Part shown: piece by piece, positions 7,086 through 15,782 of the stretch
How the letters are laid out: each line of letters starts with the position of its first letter
How positions within the stretch are numbered: position 1 is the stretch's first letter
Assembly: GCA_905221505.1 (NCBI GenBank)
Contig: CAJNDL010000001.1
Span: 1-64,000 of the forward strand
DNA length: 64,000 bases
Origin: a bacterium
GTDB taxonomy: Bacteria; Bacillota; Bacilli; Lactobacillales; Streptococcaceae
Reading direction: 5' to 3'
Notes under the pieces: model-generated
The model's database searches: none
What the model saw: the letters and a program-made list of their open reading frames with translations, nothing else
What the model was told of the DNA's origin: nothing
Program-made: the position numbers and the translations under genes

Positions 7086-10000
7086 ATGGCAAGACGAAAA
7101 GATTTTTCTGAATTAACAAGAGTACAAATCCCAGCAGCTCTGCATTTGATGCGAATAGGTTATACCTATCTTTCTCGTAATAGTAAAGAAATTGAAGAAA
7201 GAGACCCAGATACCAATATTCTTGTATCTGTTTTTAAGGAGCAATTTTTAACGTTTAATAACTACTTAACAGATGAAGATTTTGAGAGAGAATTGGCCAA
7301 TATCAAGCTGGAACTGGATCAAAATGATTTGGGGCGTTCCTTCTTTAAAAGGATACAGGGACAAGAAGGTGCTGTTTATATCGATTGGGAAAATCCTGAA
7401 GCCAATACCTTCCATCTGGCGCTTGAAGTTACTTGTCAAAATGGACAAGATGAATTTCGTCCGGATATAGTTGTGTTTATCAATGGACTTCCCCTTTCTT
7501 ATATCGAAGTTAAACAACCCAATGCTATCCGTGATGGAAAGACAGGAATTCAGTCTGAACAGGACAGGACTAGATATCGTTTTGAAAATCGTAAGTTCCG
7601 TCGTTTTAACAATATTACCCAGTTGATAGCTCTATCTGACAATTTGCCTTATATCAGTGGCCAAGGTCAACAAAAACAGGGTTCTTACTATGGTTCAAAT
7701 GCCTATTCAAAAACCAAGTTTAATGCTTTCAAGGAAGAAAGAGAAGTCGATTTTTTGCATTCAATTGAACCTTTAAAAGATGAACAAATTGACTTCGTTC
7801 TTGAGGATGTGAAGCGTTTTGCTCTCAAATCTCAACCAGAATTTACAACAAACATACAGCCCGACACTCCCTGCAATACTTTCCTATCATCTTTGTATCA
7901 AAAAGAACGCCTGCTTTTCATGCTTCGCTTTGGGCTGGTTTATGTAGAAGAAGAAAGCAAGGAAGGTCAGATACAATTGCAGAAGCATGTCATGCGTTAT
8001 CCGCAATACTTCGCTACAAGAGCTATCGAAGAAACCATCGCAAAAGGTGTCAAAAAAGGTGTTATCTGGCATACACAGGGCTCAGGTAAGACTGCCCTGG
8101 CTTTCTTCAATATCCGCTATCTGACCAATTATTTTTCAAAACAGGGGATTGTTCCGCAGTTTTACTTTGTCGTTGATCGCTTGGACTTGGCAGACCAAGC
8201 CTTTAAGGAATTTACCAAAAGAGGTCTAAAAGTTAAGCGTATCAACAATTCTAGAGAACTTAATCAAAAACAAGACGGCTATGATGTCGCCGTTGTCAAT
8301 ATTCAGAAGTTCAAAGATGATTCAGACCTGACCGACCGCTCTGGCTATGATCTCAATCGTCAAAATATCTACTTTATCGATGAAGCCCACCGCTCTTATA
8401 ACGAACGAGGTTCCTATCTGCCAAATCTCTATCAGGCAGATACCAATGCGATCAAGATTGCTCTGACAGGAACTCCTTTAATTACTTATAAGAAAGATGG
8501 CAAGACTAAGGAAAGCCATGCGACTACACGTGATATTTTTGGGGATTATATCCATAAATACTACTACAACCAGTCTATAGATGATGGTTTTACCTTGCGT
8601 TTGATGCGAGAAGATATCGAGACGTCCTATAAAGATAATCTCAGAGCAATTAATGAAGAAATCCAACGTGGTGATTTATCCAAAGAAGATATCTTTGCTC
8701 ATCCGCACTATGTGGAACCTATGCTTGATTTTATTCTGGAGGACTTTAATCGTGCGCGTGATTTGGTTTTTGATGATCAGACTATTGGTGGTATGATTGT
8801 CTGTGATTCGTCCAAGCAGGCGCGTGAGCTTGAAAAACAGTTAGAAGAAAGACGCAAAGCTGGAACAACCAACTTGACCTCTGCTCTTATCCTCCATGAT
8901 GAGGGAGACAAGGAAGAGAAAAAGGAAAAGGTGGATGCCTATAAGGAAGGTAAGATTGACCTCATTATCGTCTATTCGATGCTCTTGACAGGTTTTGATG
9001 CACCTCGTCTCAAGCGTCTCTATCTAGGTCGCAAGATTAAGGCTCATAACCTTCTCCAGACTTTGACTCGTGTGAATCGTCCTTACAAGGACTATCTCTT
9101 TGGTTATGTAGTTGATTTTGCGGATATTTCTAAAGAGTTTGACAAGACTAATCGTGCTTATCTAGAAGAACTCAATCAAGAGTATGATACGACCCTGACT
9201 GGGGAAAATGGAGAGGATGTGTTTGGCTCGCTCTTTGTGCCAGCAGAGGAAATTTCTCAGGAACTAAGCAAGACAGAGCGCATCCTCATGGACTATCCAA
9301 CCTCTAATCTAGAGTTCTTTTCTCAATCAATTGATGATATCAAGGATAGGAAGCAACTAAATGAACTCCGAAAAGCCTTAGAATCGGTTAAGCAGTACTA
9401 TAATATCGCCCGCTTACTTGGTTATGACCATTTGCTCAAGCAGATTGATATTGCTCAGATTGCAACTCTGCTTAATGTCATCTCAAGACGTTTGCTGACC
9501 TTGTCCCTGATAGATAAACCAGATGATTTTTCTAGTCGCACCCTTTTAAATCTTGCCATGTCTGAGACCAGTTTTAGTTTTGTCAAGATTGCGGAGGAAG
9601 AACTCCGTCTAGCAGCCAATGACCTAGAAGATTTGAAGCGTCGAGTTGCTGGAGGCATCATAAAAGAGCGTGATGAAAAAGATCCTGAGTGGGTTTCTCT
9701 CTACGAAGAATTCCAACGCATCATGAAAAAACACTTAATACATGGGCAAGAAGGCTATACTATGGAAAACATCAAAGAAATTCAAAAAGAGTACGAAGAC
9801 CTCTTTAAGTCAGTGGAAGATTATCATACTCATATGAGACGTTTGACGATGAATTTTGACGGAGATGAAATAGCAGCTCGTTCCTATAAACACGTAACCA
9901 ATTCGACTATGGTCAGTGATTTTCCTGCTATTTACCATGTTATCAAGGAATCGAAAATCAGACTAGACCGTAAAATCGGTCAAAATCAAGGAGTACTAGA

Positions 10001-10148
10001 TAACGAGGACTTTCTCAAGAAAATGATTCGAGAAGAAGCTCGGATTGAAATGAAAACCAACCAATCTGCAAGTAGTTTGACAAGACAGGTTTTTAACGAT
10101 ATCGTCGAGTCGCTATTTGAAGGATATGAAGAGGAATACCAACACTAA
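7086..10148 (+). CDS. hsdR: Type I restriction enzyme, R subunit
   Basis: This 1020-aa translocase-nuclease cuts unmodified DNA after ATP-driven translocation, in a complex with HsdM and HsdS. The order seen is an N-terminal PD-(D/E)xK nuclease (Asp127, Glu141, Lys143 in RPD...YIEVK), a helicase Walker A GSGKT (332-336), the motor motif DEAH (432-435), motif ALTGTP near 460, and a second RecA lobe ending near residue 690. A C-terminal helical region for HsdM contact follows. All catalytic motifs are intact and the length is full. The gene is first in the operon; its TAA overlaps the hsdM ATG by one base, indicating coupled translation. Confidence 0.96.
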   Translation: MARRKDFSELTRVQIPAALHLMRIGYTYLSRNSKEIEERDPDTNILVSVFKEQFLTFNNYLTDEDFERELANIKLELDQNDLGRSFFKRIQGQEGAVYIDWENPEANTFHLALEVTCQNGQDEFRPDIVVFINGLPLSYIEVKQPNAIRDGKTGIQSEQDRTRYRFENRKFRRFNNITQLIALSDNLPYISGQGQQKQGSYYGSNAYSKTKFNAFKEEREVDFLHSIEPLKDEQIDFVLEDVKRFALKSQPEFTTNIQPDTPCNTFLSSLYQKERLLFMLRFGLVYVEEESKEGQIQLQKHVMRYPQYFATRAIEETIAKGVKKGVIWHTQGSGKTALAFFNIRYLTNYFSKQGIVPQFYFVVDRLDLADQAFKEFTKRGLKVKRINNSRELNQKQDGYDVAVVNIQKFKDDSDLTDRSGYDLNRQNIYFIDEAHRSYNERGSYLPNLYQADTNAIKIALTGTPLITYKKDGKTKESHATTRDIFGDYIHKYYYNQSIDDGFTLRLMREDIETSYKDNLRAINEEIQRGDLSKEDIFAHPHYVEPMLDFILEDFNRARDLVFDDQTIGGMIVCDSSKQARELEKQLEERRKAGTTNLTSALILHDEGDKEEKKEKVDAYKEGKIDLIIVYSMLLTGFDAPRLKRLYLGRKIKAHNLLQTLTRVNRPYKDYLFGYVVDFADISKEFDKTNRAYLEELNQEYDTTLTGENGEDVFGSLFVPAEEISQELSKTERILMDYPTSNLEFFSQSIDDIKDRKQLNELRKALESVKQYYNIARLLGYDHLLKQIDIAQIATLLNVISRRLLTLSLIDKPDDFSSRTLLNLAMSETSFSFVKIAEEELRLAANDLEDLKRRVAGGIIKERDEKDPEWVSLYEEFQRIMKKHLIHGQEGYTMENIKEIQKEYEDLFKSVEDYHTHMRRLTMNFDGDEIAARSYKHVTNSTMVSDFPAIYHVIKESKIRLDRKIGQNQGVLDNEDFLKKMIREEARIEMKTNQSASSLTRQVFNDIVESLFEGYEEEYQH

Positions 10149-11752
10149 TGAATGAAACATATAAAGTTCAAGTCCAAGACTTGGTAGATGATTTGAAAGC
10201 AGTCTTTACTCATGCAGGACTAGGAGGGGAAGCGGGTGAGTATAAACTCCTCACCCAGTCCTTCCTCTACAAATTTTTAAATGATAAGTTTTTATATCAA
10301 GCCAAGGTGCTGGATGAATCCAACACTTATGAAAACTTGTTGGCAATGGGTGAAGATGACTATGACTGGCTCTTGGAGGATATCGGTACAAGTACAGCTT
10401 GGCTCAAGCCAGACCAGTTGATCGAAACGCTTCACCGTCAGCAAAATGAAGCGACTTTCTACGAGAGTTTTGAAAATACCCTCAACCAGATCGCCATTGA
10501 TAATAACGATATTTTCTCTGTGCATACAGACGGCGACACAGCTATTCGTCTCTTTGATGAACGCTTGATTACCGACACAATATCAGATAGCAGTAAGCGT
10601 AACGAAGTGGCAAAAGCTATCATCAATCTCCTTGCACGCGTCAAGTTTGATGAGACCATTTTTTCACAAGGCTTCGACTTTTTCTCTACTCTCTTTGAGT
10701 ATATGATCAAGGACTACAACAAAGACGGTGGTGGTAAGTACGCCGAGTACTACACGCCTCACTCAGTTGCTAAGATTATTGCTGATATTCTTGTGGGAAA
10801 TGACCAGCCCTCAAACGTGCGGATTTATGACCCGTCTGCTGGTTCGGGGACCTTGCTGATGAACCTGGCTAGTCGTATCGGTGTGGATAAGACCACTGTT
10901 TACAGTCAGGATATCTCGCAAAAGTCATCCAATCTCCTTCGTCTCAACCTCATCTTGAACGGACTGCAACATTCCATACATAATATTGTACAGGGAAATA
11001 CCATTATCGCTAATCGCCATCCTGAAAAGATGGACTATATCGTCTCTAATCCTCCTTTCAAGCTGGACTTTTCAGAGTGGCGTGACCGAGTGGAAAGTTT
11101 GCCAGAAGCTAGTGAGCGTTTCTTTGCAGGTGTGCCAAAGGTTCCAGCTAAGTCTAAGGACAAGATGGCGATCTATGAGCTCTTTGTCCAGCATATTATC
11201 TACTCTCTGAAGCCAGATGGTCAAGCAGCCGTAGTCCTACCGACAGGCTTTATCACTGCCCAGTCAGGGATTGACAAGACTATCCGCCAACACTTGGTGG
11301 ATCATCACATGCTGGCAGGTGTCGTTTCCATGCCATCCAATATCTTTGCGACGACAGGAACCAACGTCTCCATCCTCTTTATCGATAAGAAAAACAAGGG
11401 CGATGTCGTCCTTATCGATGCCTCAAATCTCGGAACCAAGGTCAAGGAAGGCAAGAGCCAAAAGACCGTGCTGTCTCCTGAGGAAGAGCAGAAGATCGTC
11501 GAGACCTTTATCAAGAAAGAAGCCGTCGAGGACTTTTCTGTCACTGTCTCTTATGAGGATATCAAGGAGAAAAACTACTCTCTTAGCGCAGGCCAATACT
11601 TTGACATCAAGATTGACTATGTAGATATCACAGCAGAAGAGTTTGAAGCCAAGATGACCGCTTTTCAAAACAAACTCTTAGACCTCTTCCAGCAATCGCA
11701 TGCATTGGAGCAGGAGATTGAAGAGCAAATGAAGGGATTGAAGTATGAGTGA
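10148..11752 (+). CDS. hsdM: Type I N6-adenine methyltransferase, M subunit
   Basis: This 534-aa methylase transfers a methyl group from S-adenosylmethionine to adenine in the target read by HsdS. Motif I is DPSAGSG (228-234) and motif IV is NPPF (301-304), the gamma-class N6-adenine order. The N-terminal helical domain (1-130) and C-terminal coiled region (490-534) are present. It overlaps hsdR by 1 nt and hsdS by 8 nt. The GC level is higher than in the hsdS recognition domains downstream, as is common when specificity genes are exchanged. Confidence 0.96.
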   Translation: MNETYKVQVQDLVDDLKAVFTHAGLGGEAGEYKLLTQSFLYKFLNDKFLYQAKVLDESNTYENLLAMGEDDYDWLLEDIGTSTAWLKPDQLIETLHRQQNEATFYESFENTLNQIAIDNNDIFSVHTDGDTAIRLFDERLITDTISDSSKRNEVAKAIINLLARVKFDETIFSQGFDFFSTLFEYMIKDYNKDGGGKYAEYYTPHSVAKIIADILVGNDQPSNVRIYDPSAGSGTLLMNLASRIGVDKTTVYSQDISQKSSNLLRLNLILNGLQHSIHNIVQGNTIIANRHPEKMDYIVSNPPFKLDFSEWRDRVESLPEASERFFAGVPKVPAKSKDKMAIYELFVQHIIYSLKPDGQAAVVLPTGFITAQSGIDKTIRQHLVDHHMLAGVVSMPSNIFATTGTNVSILFIDKKNKGDVVLIDASNLGTKVKEGKSQKTVLSPEEEQKIVETFIKKEAVEDFSVTVSYEDIKEKNYSLSAGQYFDIKIDYVDITAEEFEAKMTAFQNKLLDLFQQSHALEQEIEEQMKGLKYE

Positions 11753-12983
11753 GTGGAGAAAAAAACAACTACAAGAAATTGCTTTTTTAAAACCAACGGA
11801 AACTCTAAAAAAAGGGGATATTGCTCCTAACATACCGATGGCAAACATTAAAGAATTTCAGAGAGATGTTGTAAAAATTGATTATGGTGAATTTAGGGGT
11901 GGAACTAAGTTTAGAAATGGTGATACTCTTTTAGCAAAAATTACCCCATGTTTAGAAAATGGGAAAACAGCATTCGTCAATTGTCTTCAAGAGGATGAAA
12001 TAGGCTTTGGTTCCACGGAATTTATTGTTTTAAGAGCTAAAGAAAATATTGACGAGCGGTTTTTGTACTATCTATCAATTAGCCCGGAGTTCAGAAAACA
12101 AGCGATTAGTCTGATGGAAGGAACTTCAGGTCGAAAAAGAGTAAATGAAAATGCTTTGAAAATCTCAGATTTTTTGATTCCAGATTTAGAAGAACAAAGA
12201 AGAATTGCAAATATTCTCTCAGCAATTGATGATAAAATCCAAATCAACAACCAAATCAACCAAGAGTTGGAAGCCATGGCTAAGACCCTCTATGACTACT
12301 GGTTTGTGCAGTTTGATTTCCCAGACAAGAATGGTAAACCCTACAAATCATCAGGTGGAAAGATGGTCTATAACCCAGAACTCAAACACGAAATCCCAGA
12401 GGGGTGGGGAGTGGAGAAGATAGAAGACATTGCTCAAACAGGTTCTGGAGGGACACCGAAATCTACAAATAGTTCATACTATACAGACGGTGAAGTACCA
12501 TGGATAAATAGTGGTGAACTAAGTCAAACGGTTATTACAAGTACTTCTAATTTCATTACAGAAGAAGGCTTAAAGAATTCCAATGCAAAACTATTTCCTA
12601 GTGGAACAATTTTGGTTGCTATGTACGGAGCAACAGCAGGAAAAGTTAGTTTTCTGTCTTTTGAAGCATCAACAAATCAGGCAATATGCGCAATTATGTT
12701 ATCAGATGTTAGGATGAGGTATTATCTTAAGAATGTAATTGAGGATTTATATCAGTATCTTGTCAAATTGAGTACAGGTTCTGCAAGAGATAATCTTTCA
12801 CAAGATATGATAAAAAATATCAAAGTAGTTACTCCTTCAAATGAGATTTTGGATAGGTATTATCATTTCTCTAATAACATAATTAAAGAGTTGACAAAAA
12901 AACAACAAGAAAATGAACAACTCACCCAACTTCGCGATTGGCTCTTGCCAATGTTGATGAATGGACAGGTGAAGGTGGAGTAG
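11745..12983 (+). CDS. hsdS: Type I specificity subunit with two target recognition domains
   Basis: This 412-aa DNA-recognition subunit has TRD1 at about residues 1-150. A conserved helical spacer with NNQINQELEAMAKTLYDYWF lies around 160-200. TRD2 begins near 225 (IPEGWGVEKIEDIA) and runs to about 370. The second helical repeat ends with LTQLRDWLLPMLMNGQ. The TRDs are AT-rich and lysine-rich compared with the helical repeats, a sign of swapped modules. No second hsdS copy, recombinase or long inverted repeat is in the window, so inversion-driven switching is not supported here. The recognition sequence cannot be read from the protein. Confidence 0.93.
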   Translation: MSEWRKKQLQEIAFLKPTETLKKGDIAPNIPMANIKEFQRDVVKIDYGEFRGGTKFRNGDTLLAKITPCLENGKTAFVNCLQEDEIGFGSTEFIVLRAKENIDERFLYYLSISPEFRKQAISLMEGTSGRKRVNENALKISDFLIPDLEEQRRIANILSAIDDKIQINNQINQELEAMAKTLYDYWFVQFDFPDKNGKPYKSSGGKMVYNPELKHEIPEGWGVEKIEDIAQTGSGGTPKSTNSSYYTDGEVPWINSGELSQTVITSTSNFITEEGLKNSNAKLFPSGTILVAMYGATAGKVSFLSFEASTNQAICAIMLSDVRMRYYLKNVIEDLYQYLVKLSTGSARDNLSQDMIKNIKVVTPSNEILDRYYHFSNNIIKELTKKQQENEQLTQLRDWLLPMLMNGQVKVE

Positions 12984-12992
12984 GGAAGTAAA

Positions 12993-13721
12993 ATGAAAAA
13001 GATTTTTTCAATGTCAGAGCAAGATATTTTAAATTTGATGCATATTCCTAGTGAGCAACTTACTGATTTAGTTGGATCCTCAGTTCAGTATGAATCAAAT
13101 TATTTTGTAGTAAATGACAATATCGCAACAATTCGATTTATGAGTAAGAGTGAATCAGGGTATATTGTTCCACATTCACTAGAGCTAGGTAAGAGACCTA
13201 AAGGTGCTATTTTTTATATCAATAAAAATGATTATAACGTTATTAAAACTCAAAAAGAATTAAGTGATAAAAAGAAACGTCGTAAACTTGGAAGACCAAA
13301 AGGTTGGAATGATTTATTAAAACCTAATATAAAAAAAGCTATTAAGTTTTTCCATCGAGGACATTTAATTGCCTATTCTTTGGGTGGAGATGAGGAATTT
13401 CATGGTCATCCTAATAAAGCTTTGAAATCCTTATTTATACAAACTGCATGGAGCAATATGGGGAAAGATGTTAAGAAAAAAGATTTTGAAAATCAATTCA
13501 GCCAGTGGTATTTTGAAGAGAAGGTGGTAAAAGAACTTAAAAAAAGTTCAGTTTGTATGGCTTCTCGTCCCATTTATCGAAACAAAGCTGATGTGATTCC
13601 GATTGGAGTTCACTTGCAAGCAGTGACAAAAGAAAGATCTTTATTCAACGTATTTCTTCCGAATATCGATCCAAATATTGTAATTGATTATAAAAAATGT
13701 ACTTTTAAACTGAAAAAGTAA
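12993..13721 (+). CDS. DNA/RNA non-specific endonuclease (beta-beta-alpha metal, EndA/NucA-like) in the hsd operon
   Basis: This 242-aa protein has a core resembling streptococcal EndA. It shows HRGH at 121-124 in the place of the family's DRGH (general-base His124), the segment QTAWSN with metal-ligand candidate Asn155, and the EndA-like C-terminal strands IPIGVHLQA and FNVFLPN. Unlike EndA, no signal peptide or membrane segment is visible, so the enzyme should be cytoplasmic. It starts 9 bp after the hsdS stop and ends before a terminator, so it is probably part of the hsd transcript. AT-richness and many lysines differ from hsdM. Nuclease activity is a family inference. A role in defence is my reading of the context. 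Confidence 0.72.
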   Translation: MKKIFSMSEQDILNLMHIPSEQLTDLVGSSVQYESNYFVVNDNIATIRFMSKSESGYIVPHSLELGKRPKGAIFYINKNDYNVIKTQKELSDKKKRRKLGRPKGWNDLLKPNIKKAIKFFHRGHLIAYSLGGDEEFHGHPNKALKSLFIQTAWSNMGKDVKKKDFENQFSQWYFEEKVVKELKKSSVCMASRPIYRNKADVIPIGVHLQAVTKERSLFNVFLPNIDPNIVIDYKKCTFKLKK

Positions 13722-13732
13722 TTGTATGAAAG

Positions 13733-13770
13733 TAAAAACTGGCTAAATCTATCTTTGGCTGGTTTTTATT
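13733..13770 (+). terminator. hsd-nuclease operon terminator
   Basis: A wobble-rich hairpin (aaaaactggctaaa with tttggctggttttt) is followed by T/A-rich sequence. It separates the restriction operon from the toxin-antitoxin operon. Confidence 0.6.
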
Positions 13771-13779
13771 TTCTAAACA

Positions 13780-13812
13780 TGATATAATTAAATTACCTAT
13801 TAGGTAATTTAA
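13780..13812. promoter_or_regulatory. Toxin-antitoxin promoter and autoregulatory operator
   Basis: An extended -10 TGaTATAAT (-10 at 13783-13788) is directly followed by a perfect palindrome with 12-bp arms, ttaaattaccta (13788-13799) and taggtaatttaa (13801-13812), around one central base. The palindrome covers the expected transcription start and ends two bases before an in-frame TTG. That placement is typical of operators bound by HigA-type antitoxins. Confidence 0.75.
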
Positions 13813-13831
13813 TTTGAACAAAAAGGGACAT

Positions 13832-14170
13832 ATGAAGCTTATCTATACAAACAAAACTGTTAAAAAGCAGTGCACAGAGCTGAGACAGGCGAAAAAGGAT
13901 TTTTCGGATAAGATTGCTGTAAAGTTGCATCAGTTGATCAACTTTTTGGAAGCGGCGGATTCTTTGGCTAGTGTGAAAGCTTTTCCTAAATATCACTTTC
14001 ACCCACTTAAGGGAAAGAGACAGGGACAGTTTGCTTTAGATATAGATGGTCGAAAGAGTTCCTATCGGTTGATTGTGGAATTTCGTGAGGAGGATTTAGA
14101 AAAGGTGTTTCCAAGTCCTGTTGAAATCGAAATCCTAAAAATAGAGGAGGTCAGCAATCACTATGAATAA
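13832..14170 (+). CDS. RelE/HigB-type toxin of a type II toxin-antitoxin pair
   Basis: This 112-aa basic protein has a ParE/RelE-superfamily feel: helical N-terminal half, then strands with HPLKGKRQGQFALDIDG and SYRLIVEF, as in HigB relatives that cut mRNA on the ribosome. Activity is inferred from the family and the antitoxin partner. ATG 13832 has AAAGGGA just upstream. A TTG at 13814 would add six residues and lies next to the operator. The stop overlaps the next gene by 8 nt. Toxin-first order is typical of higBA, opposite to relBE. Confidence 0.75.
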   Translation: MKLIYTNKTVKKQCTELRQAKKDFSDKIAVKLHQLINFLEAADSLASVKAFPKYHFHPLKGKRQGQFALDIDGRKSSYRLIVEFREEDLEKVFPSPVEIEILKIEEVSNHYE

Positions 14171-15248
14171 TAAAATTGTTGAATACAAAGATCTGATTGC
14201 TTTTCATCCAGGTCAGTACGTTGAAGAGTTGATTGAAGATTATAACGTAACGCAGAAAGAATTCGCGGAGCGTTTGGGAGTTTCGGCAAAGACTGTCAGC
14301 AAGCTCGTCAATGCTGAGGAGTCCATCAGTAAAGAAACGGCTCGTAAGTTAGCTAAGCTAAGTGGAGTTTCTATGCAAACCTGGCTCAATCTTCAAAATG
14401 CTTATGATGTAAAAGTGGCTGAGATTGCAGAGGAAAGAGAGCTTGAAGAAGGTAGCGAGAAAGAAATCTGTGAGCTGATTGATTTCAAGTATTTTAAGGA
14501 AAAAGGCTACGTTCCAGACAAACGCTATGGCTTGAAGGAAAAGATTGTCGAGCTTCGCAAGATTCTAGGTGTGGCAAGTTTAGAAAATCTTACATCTTTT
14601 AATCATCTAGTCAGCTATCGGAATACGCGTAAGTTCACGACTAAAAGTATAGTGAATTCCAATATTATGTTGGAGTTGGCGTCTAAAAAAGCACGTGATA
14701 CAACAACTATCAAGCTCAATCGTAGAAAGCTAGAGAGAAGCCTGCCTGATTTGAGAAAGTTGACCAGACAAGACCCAGAAGAATTTCCTCAACGTTTGTC
14801 TGATATTTTGTTAGACTGTGGTGTTGTCCTAGTCGGTCTACCTGCTTTACCAAATGCCAATCTGAATGGAGCGACTAAAAAATTCAGTAATGGCAGTGCC
14901 TTGCTTTTACTCACGGATCGAAACAAAGCGTCAGATATTTTTTGGTTCTCACTATTCCATGAGATTGGGCACATTCTGGAAAATGATTTTTCATCTGATG
15001 AAGGAAACAGTGAGTCCTATCTTCGTTCTGAGGAACAGGCAGACCAGTTTGCAAAAGATTTCTTGATTAGACCAGAAGATTATCAAGCTTTTGTAGAAAA
15101 AGGAAACTTTGATAAGACAGATATCCTTCGATTTTCTGAGGAGATAGATATTCATCCTAGTGTCGTTTTGGGCAGATTACAAAATGAGGATATTCTAGGT
15201 TTTGACCGTTTCCGAGAACTAAAAGAGAATTATTACTTTGTTTCCTAA
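14163..15248 (+). CDS. HigA-type antitoxin fused to an ImmA/IrrE-like metallopeptidase domain
   Basis: This 361-aa two-domain protein has an XRE/HigA helix-turn-helix near residues 25-70 (TQKEFAERLGVSAKTVSKLVN). A linker follows, then an ImmA/IrrE (COG2856) domain with zinc motif HEIGH at 266-270 and the downstream EEQADQFAKDFL helix. Ordinary HigA antitoxins are about 100 aa, so this is the long form also seen with Abi-type systems. The DNA-binding half should bind the palindrome at 13788-13812. The peptidase half may allow regulated loss of the antitoxin or cleavage of a partner. The partner and trigger are unknown. Confidence 0.8.
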   Translation: MNNKIVEYKDLIAFHPGQYVEELIEDYNVTQKEFAERLGVSAKTVSKLVNAEESISKETARKLAKLSGVSMQTWLNLQNAYDVKVAEIAEERELEEGSEKEICELIDFKYFKEKGYVPDKRYGLKEKIVELRKILGVASLENLTSFNHLVSYRNTRKFTTKSIVNSNIMLELASKKARDTTTIKLNRRKLERSLPDLRKLTRQDPEEFPQRLSDILLDCGVVLVGLPALPNANLNGATKKFSNGSALLLLTDRNKASDIFWFSLFHEIGHILENDFSSDEGNSESYLRSEEQADQFAKDFLIRPEDYQAFVEKGNFDKTDILRFSEEIDIHPSVVLGRLQNEDILGFDRFRELKENYYFVS

Positions 15249-15377
15249 GTGTCAGGAAATTTTTAGAAGATAAAAAAAGATTTATACAGTCAGTAATCTG
15301 AACTCATAATTCGCTCATTTTTTAGATACAACTTTGTTTCCATATTTCCTGGAAACTGATAGAAAACAAGGAGAAAC

Positions 15378-15782
15378 ATGGAACAAACTAATCAAAAATC
15401 CCAGTGCCAACAACTCTGGGCTAGAAACAAATACCTTGTCTTGAGCCATTCTAGCAATATTTACAATGAGATTCGCCAATACTTGAAGAATGAAGAGGTG
15501 GAGGTGAGTCAGGTTCAAGAGATGATTGATCGTGCCTGTCAAATCCCAGAACACAGGGGTCAGGTTTGCAATGCCTTTCAGCATATTTGGGGCTATTTCA
15601 AAAAGAAAGCGACAGATACTGAGCGCAAGGACTATATGCTCTTGCTGGATCGCTACCGCTATGGTCATGCTTCTAAGGAAGATGTGATTGCGAAAACCCG
15701 AGACCTGCTTGAACTTTACCCAAATGTTTACTTGCAACATTCGACTTTACTGAAAGGAGACTCCCATGAGACTTTGGCATGA
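15378..15782 (+). CDS. YbgA-family (DUF1722) protein
   Basis: This 134-aa soluble protein has the YbgA signature LWARNKYLVLSHS (13-25) and a helical body with HIWGYFKKK and conserved LLELYP near the end. The function is unproven. In E. coli ybgA sits in an operon with the photolyase gene phrB, and here its 3' end overlaps a pyrimidine-dimer-glycosylase-like gene by 17 nt, so a link to UV damage is plausible. A GGAGA ribosome binding site lies 5 bp before the ATG. The preceding gap 15249-15377 shows no gene. Confidence 0.8.
   Translation: MEQTNQKSQCQQLWARNKYLVLSHSSNIYNEIRQYLKNEEVEVSQVQEMIDRACQIPEHRGQVCNAFQHIWGYFKKKATDTERKDYMLLLDRYRYGHASKEDVIAKTRDLLELYPNVYLQHSTLLKGDSHETLA

Noticed and set aside
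11745..12983. Phase-variable, invertible hsdS as in the pneumococcal SpnIII locus
   Set aside because: Only one full hsdS is present. No truncated hsdS copies, site-specific recombinase or long inverted repeats were seen nearby.
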